From positions 1-35,505 of the forward strand of contig DFFT01000068.1 in NCBI GenBank assembly GCA_002372325.1: a stretch of 35,505 bases of DNA, in the 5' to 3' direction. The position numbers were made by a program, and so were the translations under genes. The notes beneath the pieces are model-generated. The model was given only the letters and a program-made list of their open reading frames with translations. It was not told where the DNA came from and searched no databases. This DNA is from Succinivibrionaceae bacterium UBA3769 (lineage in GTDB: Bacteria; Pseudomonadota; Gammaproteobacteria; Enterobacterales; Succinivibrionaceae). Positions 1 through 8,298 of this stretch are shown here, piece after piece (the first letter of the stretch is position 1; every line of letters begins with the position of its first letter).

Positions 1-93
1 CGCAAAAAAACAGGGTATTCTACCAGAACAGGAGCCTCAGCCGTTATTTTTATGATACCGGAAGCCCCGCTGCAAAACTGCCCCCGGAGACTG

Positions 94-891
94 CTATATT
101 TCCTGATCCATATCCAGAGCGGGAATTCTGTCCGGGCAGCGGTTCACCACCCGGGCCGGCACTCCCACCACTGTGGCGCACGGCTCCACCGGCTTCACCA
201 CTACGCTGCCGGCGCCGATTTTGGCGCAGTCTCCGATGGTGATATTGCCCAGAATGCTGGCGCCGGCCCCCAGAAGCACGCCGCTCCCCACCTTGGGATG
301 GCGATCGCCCTTCTCATGACCGGTGCCGCCCAGAGTCACGTTATGCAGGAAGGACACATTATCCCCCACCACGGCAGTTTCTCCGATAACCACCCCGGTG
401 GCATGATCAAACATGATGCCCCGGCCGATCTTCGCTGCGGGATGGATGTCCACCGCAAACTTCACGGAAATAAGATTCTGCAGAAAATACGCCATTTCCG
501 AACGGCCGTTTTCCCAGAGCCAGTGAGCCACCCGATAGCTTTGAATGGCATGATAGCCCTTGAGGTAGAGCAGCGGAGTGGAATAGTACACCACAGCGGG
601 ATCCCGATCCTTGACGGCCTTGAGATCAATGGCGCCGGATTCCGCAATGGCGGGATCTCCGGCATAGGCTTCGCTGCAGATTTCTCTGATAACCACCGCC
701 GGCATCACCGGAGAATCCAGCCGGCTGGCAATCTGAAAGCCCAGAGCGTCCTGAAAGCTTTTCTGATTGAGAATGCCCTGCAGAAAATAGCTCCCCAGCA
801 TGGGCTCCTTGGTTATCATCGTTCTGGCTTCTTCGCGAATTATCTGCCAGATTTCATCGATTATCATCCGTTCCGCCTTTTTCCGTTCCAT
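94..891 (-). CDS. cysE: Serine O-acetyltransferase
   Basis: This enzyme transfers acetyl from acetyl-CoA to L-serine, giving O-acetylserine for cytoplasmic cysteine synthesis. The 265-residue protein aligns along its length with E. coli CysE (273 aa). An alpha-helical N-terminal half contains EPMLGSYF, SPVMPAVVIREI and DPAVVYYSTPLLYLKG. The left-handed beta-helix follows, with DIHPAAKIGRGIMFDHATG, LHNVTLGGTGHEKGDRHP and GAGASILGNITIGDCAKIGAGSVV. The catalytic His of DHATG and the acetyl-CoA-binding GAGA loop are present. The C-terminus (LDMDQEI) matches the E. coli MDMDQ tail but stops earlier. The first ATG (891) has its purine-rich stretch almost touching it, so the ATG at 867 is a possible alternative start. 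It lies 16 bp downstream of the fieF-like gene and is probably cotranscribed with it. Confidence 0.95.
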   Translation of the reverse strand: MERKKAERMIIDEIWQIIREEARTMITKEPMLGSYFLQGILNQKSFQDALGFQIASRLDSPVMPAVVIREICSEAYAGDPAIAESGAIDLKAVKDRDPAVVYYSTPLLYLKGYHAIQSYRVAHWLWENGRSEMAYFLQNLISVKFAVDIHPAAKIGRGIMFDHATGVVIGETAVVGDNVSFLHNVTLGGTGHEKGDRHPKVGSGVLLGAGASILGNITIGDCAKIGAGSVVVKPVEPCATVVGVPARVVNRCPDRIPALDMDQEI

Positions 892-907
892 CCTTCTCAG
901 CTCCGCC

Positions 908-1924
908 CTATTCCGTTTCGCCTTTCTGTTTGGTTAAGTCCGCCTGTTTCTGATTTTTTCCGGGATCCATAAAGGGACTTTTGGGGTGATCCTCCGGCAC
1001 CGGCTCCATGTGCAGCGTAATGTCGGCATCCGGATATACCTGAAGCACATTGGCCTCGGCGGCATCCGCAGCGCTGTGAGCCTCCTCCAGAGACAGACTG
1101 CGGGAAATTTCCACGTGCGCCTGAATAAAAATGCGGGGGCCGGCCGCCCGGGTTCTCAGATCATGAATGCCCCGGATTTCGGGAACGCTGAGGATCAGAT
1201 CATAGATGGCGCTGACATCCTTCGAGGGCAGACCGCTGTCCAGAAGAGCCGCCAGGGATTTCTTCCCGATGGAGATCCCGCCGTAAATAATACAGAGGGA
1301 CAGAATCACGGCAAAAAATCCGTCCGCCAGGAGGAAGCCCATATAGGAAAGCAGGAGAGAAACCAAAACCCCGGCATTAAACAGGATATCGCTGGCATAG
1401 TGCAGGCGATCCGCCTGAATGGCCGCGCTGCCGGTTTTCCGCACCACATAGGACTGATAGCATACCAGAGCCACAGAAATCAGCATGGCAAAAACCGTAA
1501 CCCCGATGCCGGCATCCAGACTGGCAAGCTCCCGGGGACTGGCAATGCTGATGCACCCGTTAATAAGCAGGAAAACCGATGAGCCGATAATAAAGGCGCT
1601 CTGCACCAGTCCGGCCAGGGATTCCGCCTTCCAGTGCCCGTAGCGATGCTCCTCGTCAGCGGGGTAAACCGCATAGCGCAGAGCCATGAGATTCACCGCG
1701 GAGGCCATGACGTCCATCAGGGAATCAGTAAGAGAGGCCATCATGGCGGCGGAGTTGGTCAGCACCAGCGCCAGAAGCTTTGCGGCAATGAGAGTGCCGG
1801 CCACTCCCACCGAAGCAATGCCGGCAAAAACCACATGGCGGGCGTATTCCCGCACGATGCTGCCGGATCCCGGAACAGCCGCGTCCGGCTGTTCCGCCTT
1901 TTCTTCATTGTCAGCGCTGTTCAT
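908..1924 (-). CDS. fieF: Cation diffusion facilitator, FieF type
   Basis: This is an inner-membrane divalent metal/proton antiporter of the CDF family (338 aa; E. coli FieF is 300). The family hallmarks are present: a first DxxxD metal site in SLTDSLMDVMAS, the cytoplasmic loop HRYGHWKAESLAG, and a second HxxxD site in ADRLHYASDILFN. Several hydrophobic segments lie between about residues 30 and 220. A cytoplasmic C-terminal domain (about 225-310) contains IRGIHDLRTRAAGPRIFIQAHVEI and ends TLHMEP. The N-terminal 25 residues and a C-terminal tail of about 30 are extra and polar. The preferred metal (Fe, Zn or other) cannot be read from sequence. An 11-bp tandem repeat lies just upstream, over the probable transcription start. 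Likely cotranscribed with cysE. Confidence 0.9.
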   Translation of the reverse strand: MNSADNEEKAEQPDAAVPGSGSIVREYARHVVFAGIASVGVAGTLIAAKLLALVLTNSAAMMASLTDSLMDVMASAVNLMALRYAVYPADEEHRYGHWKAESLAGLVQSAFIIGSSVFLLINGCISIASPRELASLDAGIGVTVFAMLISVALVCYQSYVVRKTGSAAIQADRLHYASDILFNAGVLVSLLLSYMGFLLADGFFAVILSLCIIYGGISIGKKSLAALLDSGLPSKDVSAIYDLILSVPEIRGIHDLRTRAAGPRIFIQAHVEISRSLSLEEAHSAADAAEANVLQVYPDADITLHMEPVPEDHPKSPFMDPGKNQKQADLTKQKGETE

Positions 1925-1957
1925 AATTTCCGCCGTACCTCAGACTGAAAACCATCA

Positions 1958-1990
1958 GGGATGCATTAGGGATGCATTAAGGGTGCATTG
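1958..1990. repeat. Three tandem 11-bp repeats upstream of the fieF-like gene
   Basis: GGGATGCATTA occurs at 1958 and 1969, followed by a diverged third copy (GGGTGCATTG) at 1981. Each unit contains the palindrome ATGCAT, or TGCAT in the last. The repeats sit between the fieF-like start and a TACAAT-like -10 (minus strand, 1987-1992). A bound regulator would therefore cover the start of transcription, which suggests an operator array. Confidence 0.5.
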
Positions 1991-1992
1991 TA
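1987..1992 (-). promoter_or_regulatory. Possible -10 element for the fieF-cysE operon
   Basis: TACAAT on the minus strand matches the sigma-70 -10 in five of six positions and lies about 63 bp before the fieF-like start. No good -35 is visible at 16-18 bp spacing; a TTGAAA is only 14 bp away. It abuts the 11-bp repeats. Confidence 0.3.
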
Positions 1993-2137
1993 GCACAAAG
2001 AAAATTTTTCAAAATCCTGACACATATTAAAAAAACGGCCGATGGCATGATGCATTTTTAAGATGGATCGCACCGCCGCTTTCCGTGATTTTATAAAATG
2101 TGACGTTCTTTGCCGGTTTTGCATGAGGAGGGGGTAC

Positions 2138-4573
2138 ATGAAAACGCTGCTTCTGCTGAAATCCTTGTGGTATCTTCCTGTCAAAATATTTGCCTCCTGC
2201 AACCAGAGACCGCTGAATCCCCGGGAAGACCTGAAGCTTGACGCCGACATTCCCGTGGTATACGTCATGCAGTCAGACTCCATCAGCAATCTGCTCACTC
2301 TGGAAAAGCTCACCCGGAGAAGCCGGCTCCCCAATCCCTTTGTTCCGGTAAGCGGCGTGGGAGAAGAGCCCCTGACCCGCGCGGTTTTTATGAAAAAGGT
2401 GCCCCTGTTCTGCGGCAAAGCCCGGGATTACAGCTATCAGAAGGTCTTCCGGCAATGGATCGACTACTGTCAGGAATACCATACCGATATCCAGATAGTC
2501 CCGGTGACTATTTTCTGGAGCCGAAATCCCGGTCATGAGGGCGAGCCCTACCGGGATACCATCAACCAGCCCTATTCCAAGATCAGAAAATTTTTTCGGA
2601 TCATGTTTTTCGGGTACGACAACCTCACGGTGCTGTCAGGCCCCATAAGAATCTCCAGCATTCTGGAGCATCACGGCTCGGGCGAGGATGCCACCGAAAG
2701 CATCGCCCGGGCCTGCCGCCTCCATTTCGAGAGACGTCATAACGAAATCGTGGGGCCGAAATGCCTGAACCGGGATCATCTTATTCAGGAGCTTCTGAAT
2801 TCCGGCTACATAAAGAACGCCATTAAAACCCGAGCTGAGGAAACCCGGAGGAACTATTCCGAAATCGAGGCGGAGGCCTATGCCATGCTGGACGAAATGG
2901 CCGCCGACTACTCCTACCACACCATGAGATTCTTCGCGGCTCTGCTGCATCCTCTGTGGAGCAAATTCTATCACGGCATCAACGTGTTCGGCGCGGATCG
3001 GGTGCGGGAGCTCATCAGCTCCGGTCATGAAATCGTGTACATCCCCTGTCATCGCAGTCACATGGACTACCTGCTTCTGGCCTACGTGCTTTTCAGCGAA
3101 GGACTGGTAATGCCCCACGTGGCAGCGGGGAACAATCTGAACTTCTTCCCCATAAACCGCTTCCTCCGGCAGTGCGGAGCCTTTTTCATCCGCCGGAAAT
3201 TCAAGGGGGACGAGCTTTATACCTCCGTATTCCGGCAGTATCTCTACACTCTGTTCAGCCGGGGCTACAGCGCGGAATTCTACATCGAGGGCGGCCGCTC
3301 CCGCACCGGCAGAACCCTGCCCCCCCGCACCGGCATCGTGGCCATGGCGGTGCAGGCTCAGCTGTCCGGCATTGAACGCCCCATTACCTTCGTGCCCATC
3401 TACCTCGGCTATGAAAAGGTCATGGAGGTAAACTCATACATGAAGGAGCTCAACGGCGCCCAGAAGGCCAAGGAAAGCCCGTGGCAGCTTCTGAACTTCT
3501 ACAAGAGACTCCGTTACTACGGCCGGGGCTATGTCAGCTTCGGGGAGCCCATTGTCCTGCCCGCTTTTCTCCGGGAAACGGTTCCGGACTGGAGAAAATA
3601 CATCACTCCGGGAGAGTTTTCCAAACCGGCCTGGCTTTTTGATACGGTAAACGCCCTGTCCGACGAAATCGTCATGCGCCTTAACAGCTCCGCCACCACC
3701 AACGGTCTCAACCTGTCGGCGCTGGCGCTTTTATCCGCGCGGGATCACCGGCTTTCCCTGGACAGCCTGCAGTCCGTGATCAACTTCTATATTTTCATCC
3801 TGAAAAGCTCCCGCAGCATCGCGGAAAGCGCTCTCCCCAAAATCCCGGGACAGGTGCTGCTGCAGCAGGCTCTGGAGCTGAAGCCCTTCAACATTGAAGA
3901 GGTAAACGGGGTAAAATGGGCCGCCCCTACCCGGAAGCAGATCATCTACTTAAGCTACTTCCGGAACAACATTCTCCATTTCTTTGTATTGCCGGCTCTT
4001 ATTGCCACCATTGTTTCGGTGCACCGCCATCTGTCCATGGCGGACATTGTGCTCCATACCAGAAACGTGTTCTATTTTCTGCGGCATGAACTCTTCGCCC
4101 CGGTGCGGGAGCACGTGCTGGATCAGACCATCAGAGCCTACGTGAAAGCCTTCCAGCTGGCAGAGTACTTTATTATTGTGGACAAGAGCCTCTACCAGAT
4201 TAATCCGGATCCGGCCAAAAAGGCCATGCTGGACATTCTCAGCAATTCCATCCACGCCAATCTCATGCGGTACGTTATCGGGGTGGAGGCGGTAAAGCGC
4301 TCGCAGAACGGCACCTGCGATCAGAAGAAATTCATTGAAACCTGCGTGCAGCTTTGCCGCAATCTGCCGGAGGCCATCACCAACAACTCTCCGGAGTTCT
4401 CGGATCCCATAACCTTCCGGGTGATGAGCGAAACCTTTGTCCGGCACCGCTATGTCTACGTTTCGGAAATTGACGGCACTTATACCAAAAATCCGGTGAA
4501 GCTTCAGAAGCTCATCAATGCCGCGGGGCCGCTCCTGCCCGAGGAAATCCGAAATACTCTGGACAGAGTATAA
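2138..4573 (+). CDS. plsB: Glycerol-3-phosphate 1-O-acyltransferase
   Basis: PlsB carries out the first acylation of sn-glycerol-3-phosphate in phospholipid synthesis at the inner membrane. With the start chosen here it has 811 residues (E. coli 807). Acyltransferase motif I is VYIPCHRSHMDYLLL with His305 and Asp310 (HX4D). Further motifs are LGAFFIRRKF-like (CGAFFIRRKFKGDELY), the EGGRSRTGR-type glycerol-phosphate site (IEGGRSRTGRTLPPRTG) and FVPIYLGYEKVMEV. A C-terminal domain of about 270 residues follows. The frame stays open 75 bases upstream to 2063, but the ATG at 2138 has a very strong GAGGAGGGGG ribosome-binding site. It also gives the family-typical N-terminus (MKTLLLLKSLWYLPVK), so it is preferred. 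Divergent from the fieF-like gene. Confidence 0.96.
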   Translation: MKTLLLLKSLWYLPVKIFASCNQRPLNPREDLKLDADIPVVYVMQSDSISNLLTLEKLTRRSRLPNPFVPVSGVGEEPLTRAVFMKKVPLFCGKARDYSYQKVFRQWIDYCQEYHTDIQIVPVTIFWSRNPGHEGEPYRDTINQPYSKIRKFFRIMFFGYDNLTVLSGPIRISSILEHHGSGEDATESIARACRLHFERRHNEIVGPKCLNRDHLIQELLNSGYIKNAIKTRAEETRRNYSEIEAEAYAMLDEMAADYSYHTMRFFAALLHPLWSKFYHGINVFGADRVRELISSGHEIVYIPCHRSHMDYLLLAYVLFSEGLVMPHVAAGNNLNFFPINRFLRQCGAFFIRRKFKGDELYTSVFRQYLYTLFSRGYSAEFYIEGGRSRTGRTLPPRTGIVAMAVQAQLSGIERPITFVPIYLGYEKVMEVNSYMKELNGAQKAKESPWQLLNFYKRLRYYGRGYVSFGEPIVLPAFLRETVPDWRKYITPGEFSKPAWLFDTVNALSDEIVMRLNSSATTNGLNLSALALLSARDHRLSLDSLQSVINFYIFILKSSRSIAESALPKIPGQVLLQQALELKPFNIEEVNGVKWAAPTRKQIIYLSYFRNNILHFFVLPALIATIVSVHRHLSMADIVLHTRNVFYFLRHELFAPVREHVLDQTIRAYVKAFQLAEYFIIVDKSLYQINPDPAKKAMLDILSNSIHANLMRYVIGVEAVKRSQNGTCDQKKFIETCVQLCRNLPEAITNNSPEFSDPITFRVMSETFVRHRYVYVSEIDGTYTKNPVKLQKLINAAGPLLPEEIRNTLDRV

Positions 4574-4628
4574 TGACCGAATGGATAAACGCCCCTATGA
4601 AAACACTTCCCTGCGCTGAGGATAAGCT

Positions 4629-5072
4629 ATGAAAGGATTCCGAAAAACCGCCGCTGTTCTGCTGACGATGCTCTTGACTGCGCTGACCATGCTGGCTCTG
4701 CCCGCCCCTGCCGCGGCGCAGGACAGCGCCCCGGCTCCGGGCGCGGGCCCCGTCACCGGCTACTACGAAATCAAGGGGGCCATCACCACCAATCTGAGCT
4801 CCACCGGCAACAAGCTTAACTACATATCGGTGAATGTGACCATCTCCCTTACCGATTCCCGGGACTACGAACTGGTGCAGAAGCATGAACCCATGATCAA
4901 GGACGCTATCACCGATACCCTGGGAGCGGTAACTCTGAAGCAAATCAATGAGCCCGGCAGCAGAAATACCATTCGGGACAAGGTGCGGGAAGTGGTAATC
5001 AGGCTTCTTGATGACTGCGTGGGCCGCAGAATCGTCAAGGATGTGATGTTCTCCGACTTTAAATGGCAGTAA
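4629..5072 (+). CDS. Stand-alone FliL-like exported protein
   Basis: A 147-residue protein with a cleavable-type signal peptide (lysine/arginine N-terminus, hydrophobic stretch about residues 9-26, APAAAQ cleavage region). The mature part resembles the C-terminal half of FliL: YISVNVTISL, then HEPMIKDAITDTLG, then a charged helix and VMFSDFKWQ at the end. That matches the VKMQITV...LHEPLIKNAISEVL...VLFTDFVMQ pattern of the true FliL encoded at 29236-29763. FliL proteins surround the flagellar stator; this paralogue has a signal peptide instead of a membrane anchor and lies outside the flagellar cluster, 55 bp after plsB. Start supported by GAGGATA. A periplasmic stator-associated role is inference. 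Confidence 0.75.
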   Translation: MKGFRKTAAVLLTMLLTALTMLALPAPAAAQDSAPAPGAGPVTGYYEIKGAITTNLSSTGNKLNYISVNVTISLTDSRDYELVQKHEPMIKDAITDTLGAVTLKQINEPGSRNTIRDKVREVVIRLLDDCVGRRIVKDVMFSDFKWQ

Positions 5073-5254
5073 AGGAGACAGCAGCGCCTAAGGGACAGCA
5101 GCGAAAGAGATAACAGAATAAGCAGGCATTGACGCGCCCGGATGTTCTGAAGACAGCCTGAAGATGCGCGGGCATTCGGCTTGTCTGCCTGAACCGCCGG
5201 CCCGGCGCCAGCTCCTGCAATTTAAAAAAATGGTATATGCCGCACTGTTTGGAA

Positions 5255-5260
5255 TATAAT
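5255..5260 (+). promoter_or_regulatory. Probable -10 element for glnS
   Basis: A perfect TATAAT lies 44 bp before the chosen glnS start in the 231-bp gap after the FliL-like gene. The sequence 17-18 bp further upstream (TGGTAT/GGTATA) is a poor -35, so strength or activator dependence is unknown. Confidence 0.4.
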
Positions 5261-5303
5261 TACCGGAGTATGTTCCTAATCTGTGATTTTCAGGGGTATT
5301 TCC

Positions 5304-6977
5304 ATGACCGGTGCACTAGATTCTGACCGTCCGGCAAATTTTATTACTCAGATTATTGATGAAGATCTGGCTCAGCAAAAGTATCAGGTCATAAAGACCA
5401 GGTTCCCTCCGGAGCCCAATGGCTACCTGCACATCGGTCACGCAAAATCCATCTGTCTCAATTTCGGCATTGCGGAAAGCTACCAGGGCACCTGCAATCT
5501 CCGCTTTGACGACACCAATCCCGCCAAGGAAAACACTGAATATGTCGACTCCATTAAAAACGACGTCAGCTGGCTGGGCTTTCACTGGGACGGAGAACCC
5601 CGCTATTCCTCAGATTATTTCGACCGGCTCTATGGCTATGCCAAGGAGCTGATCGAGAAGGGGCTGGCCTACGTGGACGAGCTCTCCCCCGACGAAATCC
5701 GGGACTACCGGGGCACCCTCACCGAGCCCGGCAAAAACAGTCCGTACCGGGATCGCGCCCCCGAGGAAAACATGGCCCTGTTTGAAAAAATGAAAAACGG
5801 GGAAATCCCTGAGGGCAAGGCCTGTCTCCGGGCCAAAATCGACATGAGCTCCCCCTTTATGTGCATGAGAGATCCGGTCATCTACAGGATCCGCTTTGCC
5901 GATCATCACCGCACCGGAAACAAGTGGCATATCTATCCCATGTACGACTTCACCCACTGCATTTCCGACGCCATCGAGGGCATTACCCATTCCATCTGCA
6001 CCCTGGAATTCCAGGACAACCGCCGGCTTTATGACTGGGTGCTGGAGCATATCACCATTGAGCATCATCCCCATCAGTACGAATTCAGCCGGCTGAATCT
6101 GGAATACTCCATCACCTCCAAGAGAAAGCTGAATCTGCTGGTACAGGAGGGCATCGTGGACGGCTGGGACGATCCCCGCATGACCACCATCTCGGGACTT
6201 AGAAGACGCGGCTACACTCCGGCCTCCATCAGGGAGTTCTGCCGCCGCATCGGCGTTACCAAGCAGGAAAACACCGTTGAAATGAGCGCTCTGGAATCCT
6301 GCATCCGGGAGGATCTTAACGACAACGCCGAGAGAAGAATGGCGGTACTGGATCCTCTGGAGCTTGTCATTGACAATTATCCCGAAGGAAAGGAAGAAAA
6401 GGTCACCGCCCAGAACCACCCGCTCCGGGCCGAGCTGGGAACAAGAGAGCTCCCCTTCGGAAAGCGCATTTTCATCGAGCGGGAGGATTTCCGGGAGGAA
6501 GCCAACAAAAAGTTCAAAAGGCTGGTACTCGGAAAGGAAGTACGCCTGAGATACGCCTACATTATCAAAGCGGAAAGCTGCGAAAAGGACAGCGCCGGAA
6601 ACATTGTCAGAGTGCACTGCTCTTACATTCCGGAATCTCTGGGCGCCGATATCCCCGATCACAAGCCCAAGGGGGTAATCCACTGGGTCAGCGCCGATCA
6701 TCACCTCAAAGCCGAGGTCAGGCTCTATCAGAGGCTTTTTCTGGTGCCTAATCCCGGATCTCAGGAGGATTTTCTGGCCACGATTAACCCGGAATCCCTG
6801 AAAATCGTCAAGGAGGCCGCGCTGGAGGAATCTCTGGGAACAGCGGTTCCCGGTCAGGCCTTCCAGTTTGAACGCACCGGATACTTCTGTCCTGACAGCA
6901 GGTATTCGTCTGACTCCGCAAAGGTATTTAATCTGACTGTTGCCCTCAAGGAAGATTCCCAGAAGGCGCAGTCTTAA
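5304..6977 (+). CDS. glnS: Glutaminyl-tRNA synthetase
   Basis: Class I aminoacyl-tRNA synthetase that charges tRNA-Gln in the cytoplasm. The 557-residue protein matches E. coli GlnS throughout. Features include NFITQIIDEDLA near the N-terminus, FPPEPNGYLHIGHAK (HIGH at about 43-46), LRFDDTNP, YPMYDFTHCISDAIEGITHS, LEFQDNRRLYDW, and the KMSKS-equivalent loop ITSKRKL near 270. The C-terminal anticodon-binding beta-barrels include REEANKKFKRLVLGKEVRLR and GVIHWVSADHHL. The frame starts at a GTG at 5283, but the ATG at 5304 has an AGGGG ribosome-binding site and better fits the family N-terminus. It is followed 17 bp later by an unrecognised acidic-protein gene. Confidence 0.97.
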   Translation: MTGALDSDRPANFITQIIDEDLAQQKYQVIKTRFPPEPNGYLHIGHAKSICLNFGIAESYQGTCNLRFDDTNPAKENTEYVDSIKNDVSWLGFHWDGEPRYSSDYFDRLYGYAKELIEKGLAYVDELSPDEIRDYRGTLTEPGKNSPYRDRAPEENMALFEKMKNGEIPEGKACLRAKIDMSSPFMCMRDPVIYRIRFADHHRTGNKWHIYPMYDFTHCISDAIEGITHSICTLEFQDNRRLYDWVLEHITIEHHPHQYEFSRLNLEYSITSKRKLNLLVQEGIVDGWDDPRMTTISGLRRRGYTPASIREFCRRIGVTKQENTVEMSALESCIREDLNDNAERRMAVLDPLELVIDNYPEGKEEKVTAQNHPLRAELGTRELPFGKRIFIEREDFREEANKKFKRLVLGKEVRLRYAYIIKAESCEKDSAGNIVRVHCSYIPESLGADIPDHKPKGVIHWVSADHHLKAEVRLYQRLFLVPNPGSQEDFLATINPESLKIVKEAALEESLGTAVPGQAFQFERTGYFCPDSRYSSDSAKVFNLTVALKEDSQKAQS

Positions 6978-6994
6978 TTCACAAAGGAAGTTTT

Positions 6995-7477
6995 ATGAGC
7001 GAAGATTTATACGAAAACGAAAACGACACTGATACTGCCGATGAAATTGCTGATGACGGCCAGTTTGACAATGATTTAGAGGTCGAACTCAGCAGAAGAG
7101 CTCCCAAAGGCGACGTTTTTCAGCAGATTTTTCCAAGAACCAGACACTGGCTTCGTGAAGGTGTTCGCCCGGAAGAGATTCTGCGGGAGGATAAAGACGA
7201 CCTGGTTTTCTCTTTCGTAAAGAGAATGAAGGATCCGGATTATCCGCAGACCGAAGGAGTGCGTTACATCAAATTCCGCAGCACTCTGGCCATTTCAGAA
7301 CTGGAAGTGGAAATGACCTTTACTCACATTGAGCTTTTCTACCAGGACGCCGATGGCAACCTGGGACCGGCCATTCCGGTGAAAGACGGCGCCGAAGAGT
7401 GCCGGGATATTCAGAAGGTATTTGACAAGGTTATCGATAATCTGGCCGGCTATCTGAGCAAGGTTAACAATCGCTGA
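6995..7477 (+). CDS. Unrecognised acidic protein
   Basis: I do not recognise this 160-residue protein. The first 30 residues are strongly acidic and low-complexity (many D, E and N). The rest (about 35-160) looks like a compact alpha/beta domain, with FPRTRHWLREGVRPEEIL, RYIKFRSTLAISELEVEMTFTHIELFY and a C-terminal helix. No signal peptide, membrane segment or cysteine pair is seen apart from a single Cys in EECRD. The start has a good AAAGGAAG ribosome-binding site, and the gene is 17 bp after glnS, so it is probably cotranscribed. It could be a lineage-specific regulator or adaptor, but nothing in the sequence fixes a function. Confidence 0.75.
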   Translation: MSEDLYENENDTDTADEIADDGQFDNDLEVELSRRAPKGDVFQQIFPRTRHWLREGVRPEEILREDKDDLVFSFVKRMKDPDYPQTEGVRYIKFRSTLAISELEVEMTFTHIELFYQDADGNLGPAIPVKDGAEECRDIQKVFDKVIDNLAGYLSKVNNR

Positions 7478-7534
7478 AATCAGCTGCCGGCGGGAGCCGA
7501 AGCTTTTCAGAAACATTTTAAAAGGGAATTAGAT

Positions 7535-7945
7535 ATGATTTTTAAGAAATTATTGCTGGCTCTGTCCGGCGTTGCCTTTTCAGCCGGCGCTTTCGCTGCG
7601 GTAAGCTCCGATGTTTCCGGATTCATCTCCGGCTCCGGACTCAATGCCCGTCAGGAACGCGCCGTTACCCAGTACGCCGAAAGCCTGGATCAGATTGCCA
7701 ATATCGATCTGGGCAATCAGGAAGCCGTGATCTCCGTTAACAAGGAGTTCATGAACGCTCAGCAGTGTCTGGCTCAGGTTTACAGCATCGACCAAAAGCC
7801 CCATATGATGCGGGTCAGCAGGCAGGTTTATGAAAAGACCTTCAATACCGACGAGCTGGTTACCAAATACCGTCAGTTTCTGGGGCAGGCTCTTCAGGAA
7901 GGCGCCAAGGCCCTTCCTTCCGGAAAGGCTCGCGCCTGCAAATAA
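7535..7945 (+). CDS. Unrecognised small exported protein
   Basis: A 136-residue protein with a clear Sec signal peptide (MIFKKLLLALSGVAFSAGAFA, cleavage after AFA near residue 21). The mature chain is predicted mostly helical. It has two cysteines, one in the middle (QQCLAQ) and one at the penultimate position (ACK), which could form a disulphide in the periplasm. I cannot assign a family. The start is supported by AAGGGAA. It lies 57 bp after the acidic-protein gene and is followed by a strong terminator, so it closes the glnS transcription unit. Confidence 0.75.
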   Translation: MIFKKLLLALSGVAFSAGAFAAVSSDVSGFISGSGLNARQERAVTQYAESLDQIANIDLGNQEAVISVNKEFMNAQQCLAQVYSIDQKPHMMRVSRQVYEKTFNTDELVTKYRQFLGQALQEGAKALPSGKARACK

Positions 7946-7981
7946 TCAGAGCTTCCGCATATGCATTGCAGGCAGCAGGAA

Positions 7982-7999
7982 AAGCCGGCGATCCGGCTT
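7982..7999 (+). other. Small hairpin between coding sequence and terminator
   Basis: AAGCCGG and CCGGCTT pair around a CGAT loop 36 bp after the small exported-protein gene. No T-run follows, so it is not itself a terminator; it may stabilise the 3' end of the transcript. Confidence 0.3.
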
Positions 8000-8027
8000 G
8001 GCGTTCGCTCCCTGCTGCTCAGTCTGT

Positions 8028-8058
8028 CCGGAAGATCCCCGGGGATCTTCCGGTTTTT
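8028..8058 (+). terminator. Rho-independent terminator
   Basis: A perfect 13-base inverted repeat (CCGGAAGATCCCC / GGGGATCTTCCGG) is followed at once by TTTTT. It ends the glnS - acidic protein - exported protein unit and separates it from bamC. Confidence 0.85.
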
Positions 8059-8235
8059 CTGTTCAGGCGACCGCGGGGAAATCTCTTAAGCCCCTGCCAG
8101 AGAGATCGCTAACCAGCGACAGACCCGGCATAAACCGGAATTAACCGGAACAGTCTAGTTTGCAAAAGTCCGGCTTGTTTGCGACTGTCTCGCTCTCTGA
8201 TATCAAAGATCCGCTTCATAAAGTTTACAGAGAAG

Positions 8236-8264
8236 TTGACAGAGCGCCGTTTGGTTTTCAGAAT
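8236..8264 (+). promoter_or_regulatory. Probable bamC-purC promoter
   Basis: A perfect -35 TTGACA (8236-8241) lies 17 bp from a CAGAAT -10 (8259-8264; four of six). This is 34 bp before the bamC ATG. Apart from this and the terminator at 8028, the 353-bp gap before bamC shows nothing else I can identify. Confidence 0.5.
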
Positions 8265-8298
8265 AAGCAGAGACACTCAATAAAGGAATCTACACGCT

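Noticed and set aside
52..972. Plus-strand open frame of 306 codons opposite cysE
   Set aside because: Composition is typical of a reversed coding strand; cysE on the other strand is certain.
5610..6704. Minus-strand open frame of 364 codons inside glnS
   Set aside because: It is entirely antisense to a clearly conserved glnS and resembles no protein; a shadow of codon use.
8028..8058. Palindrome at 8028 as a protein-binding operator
   Set aside because: The immediate T-run and its place after a gene make a terminator the simpler reading.
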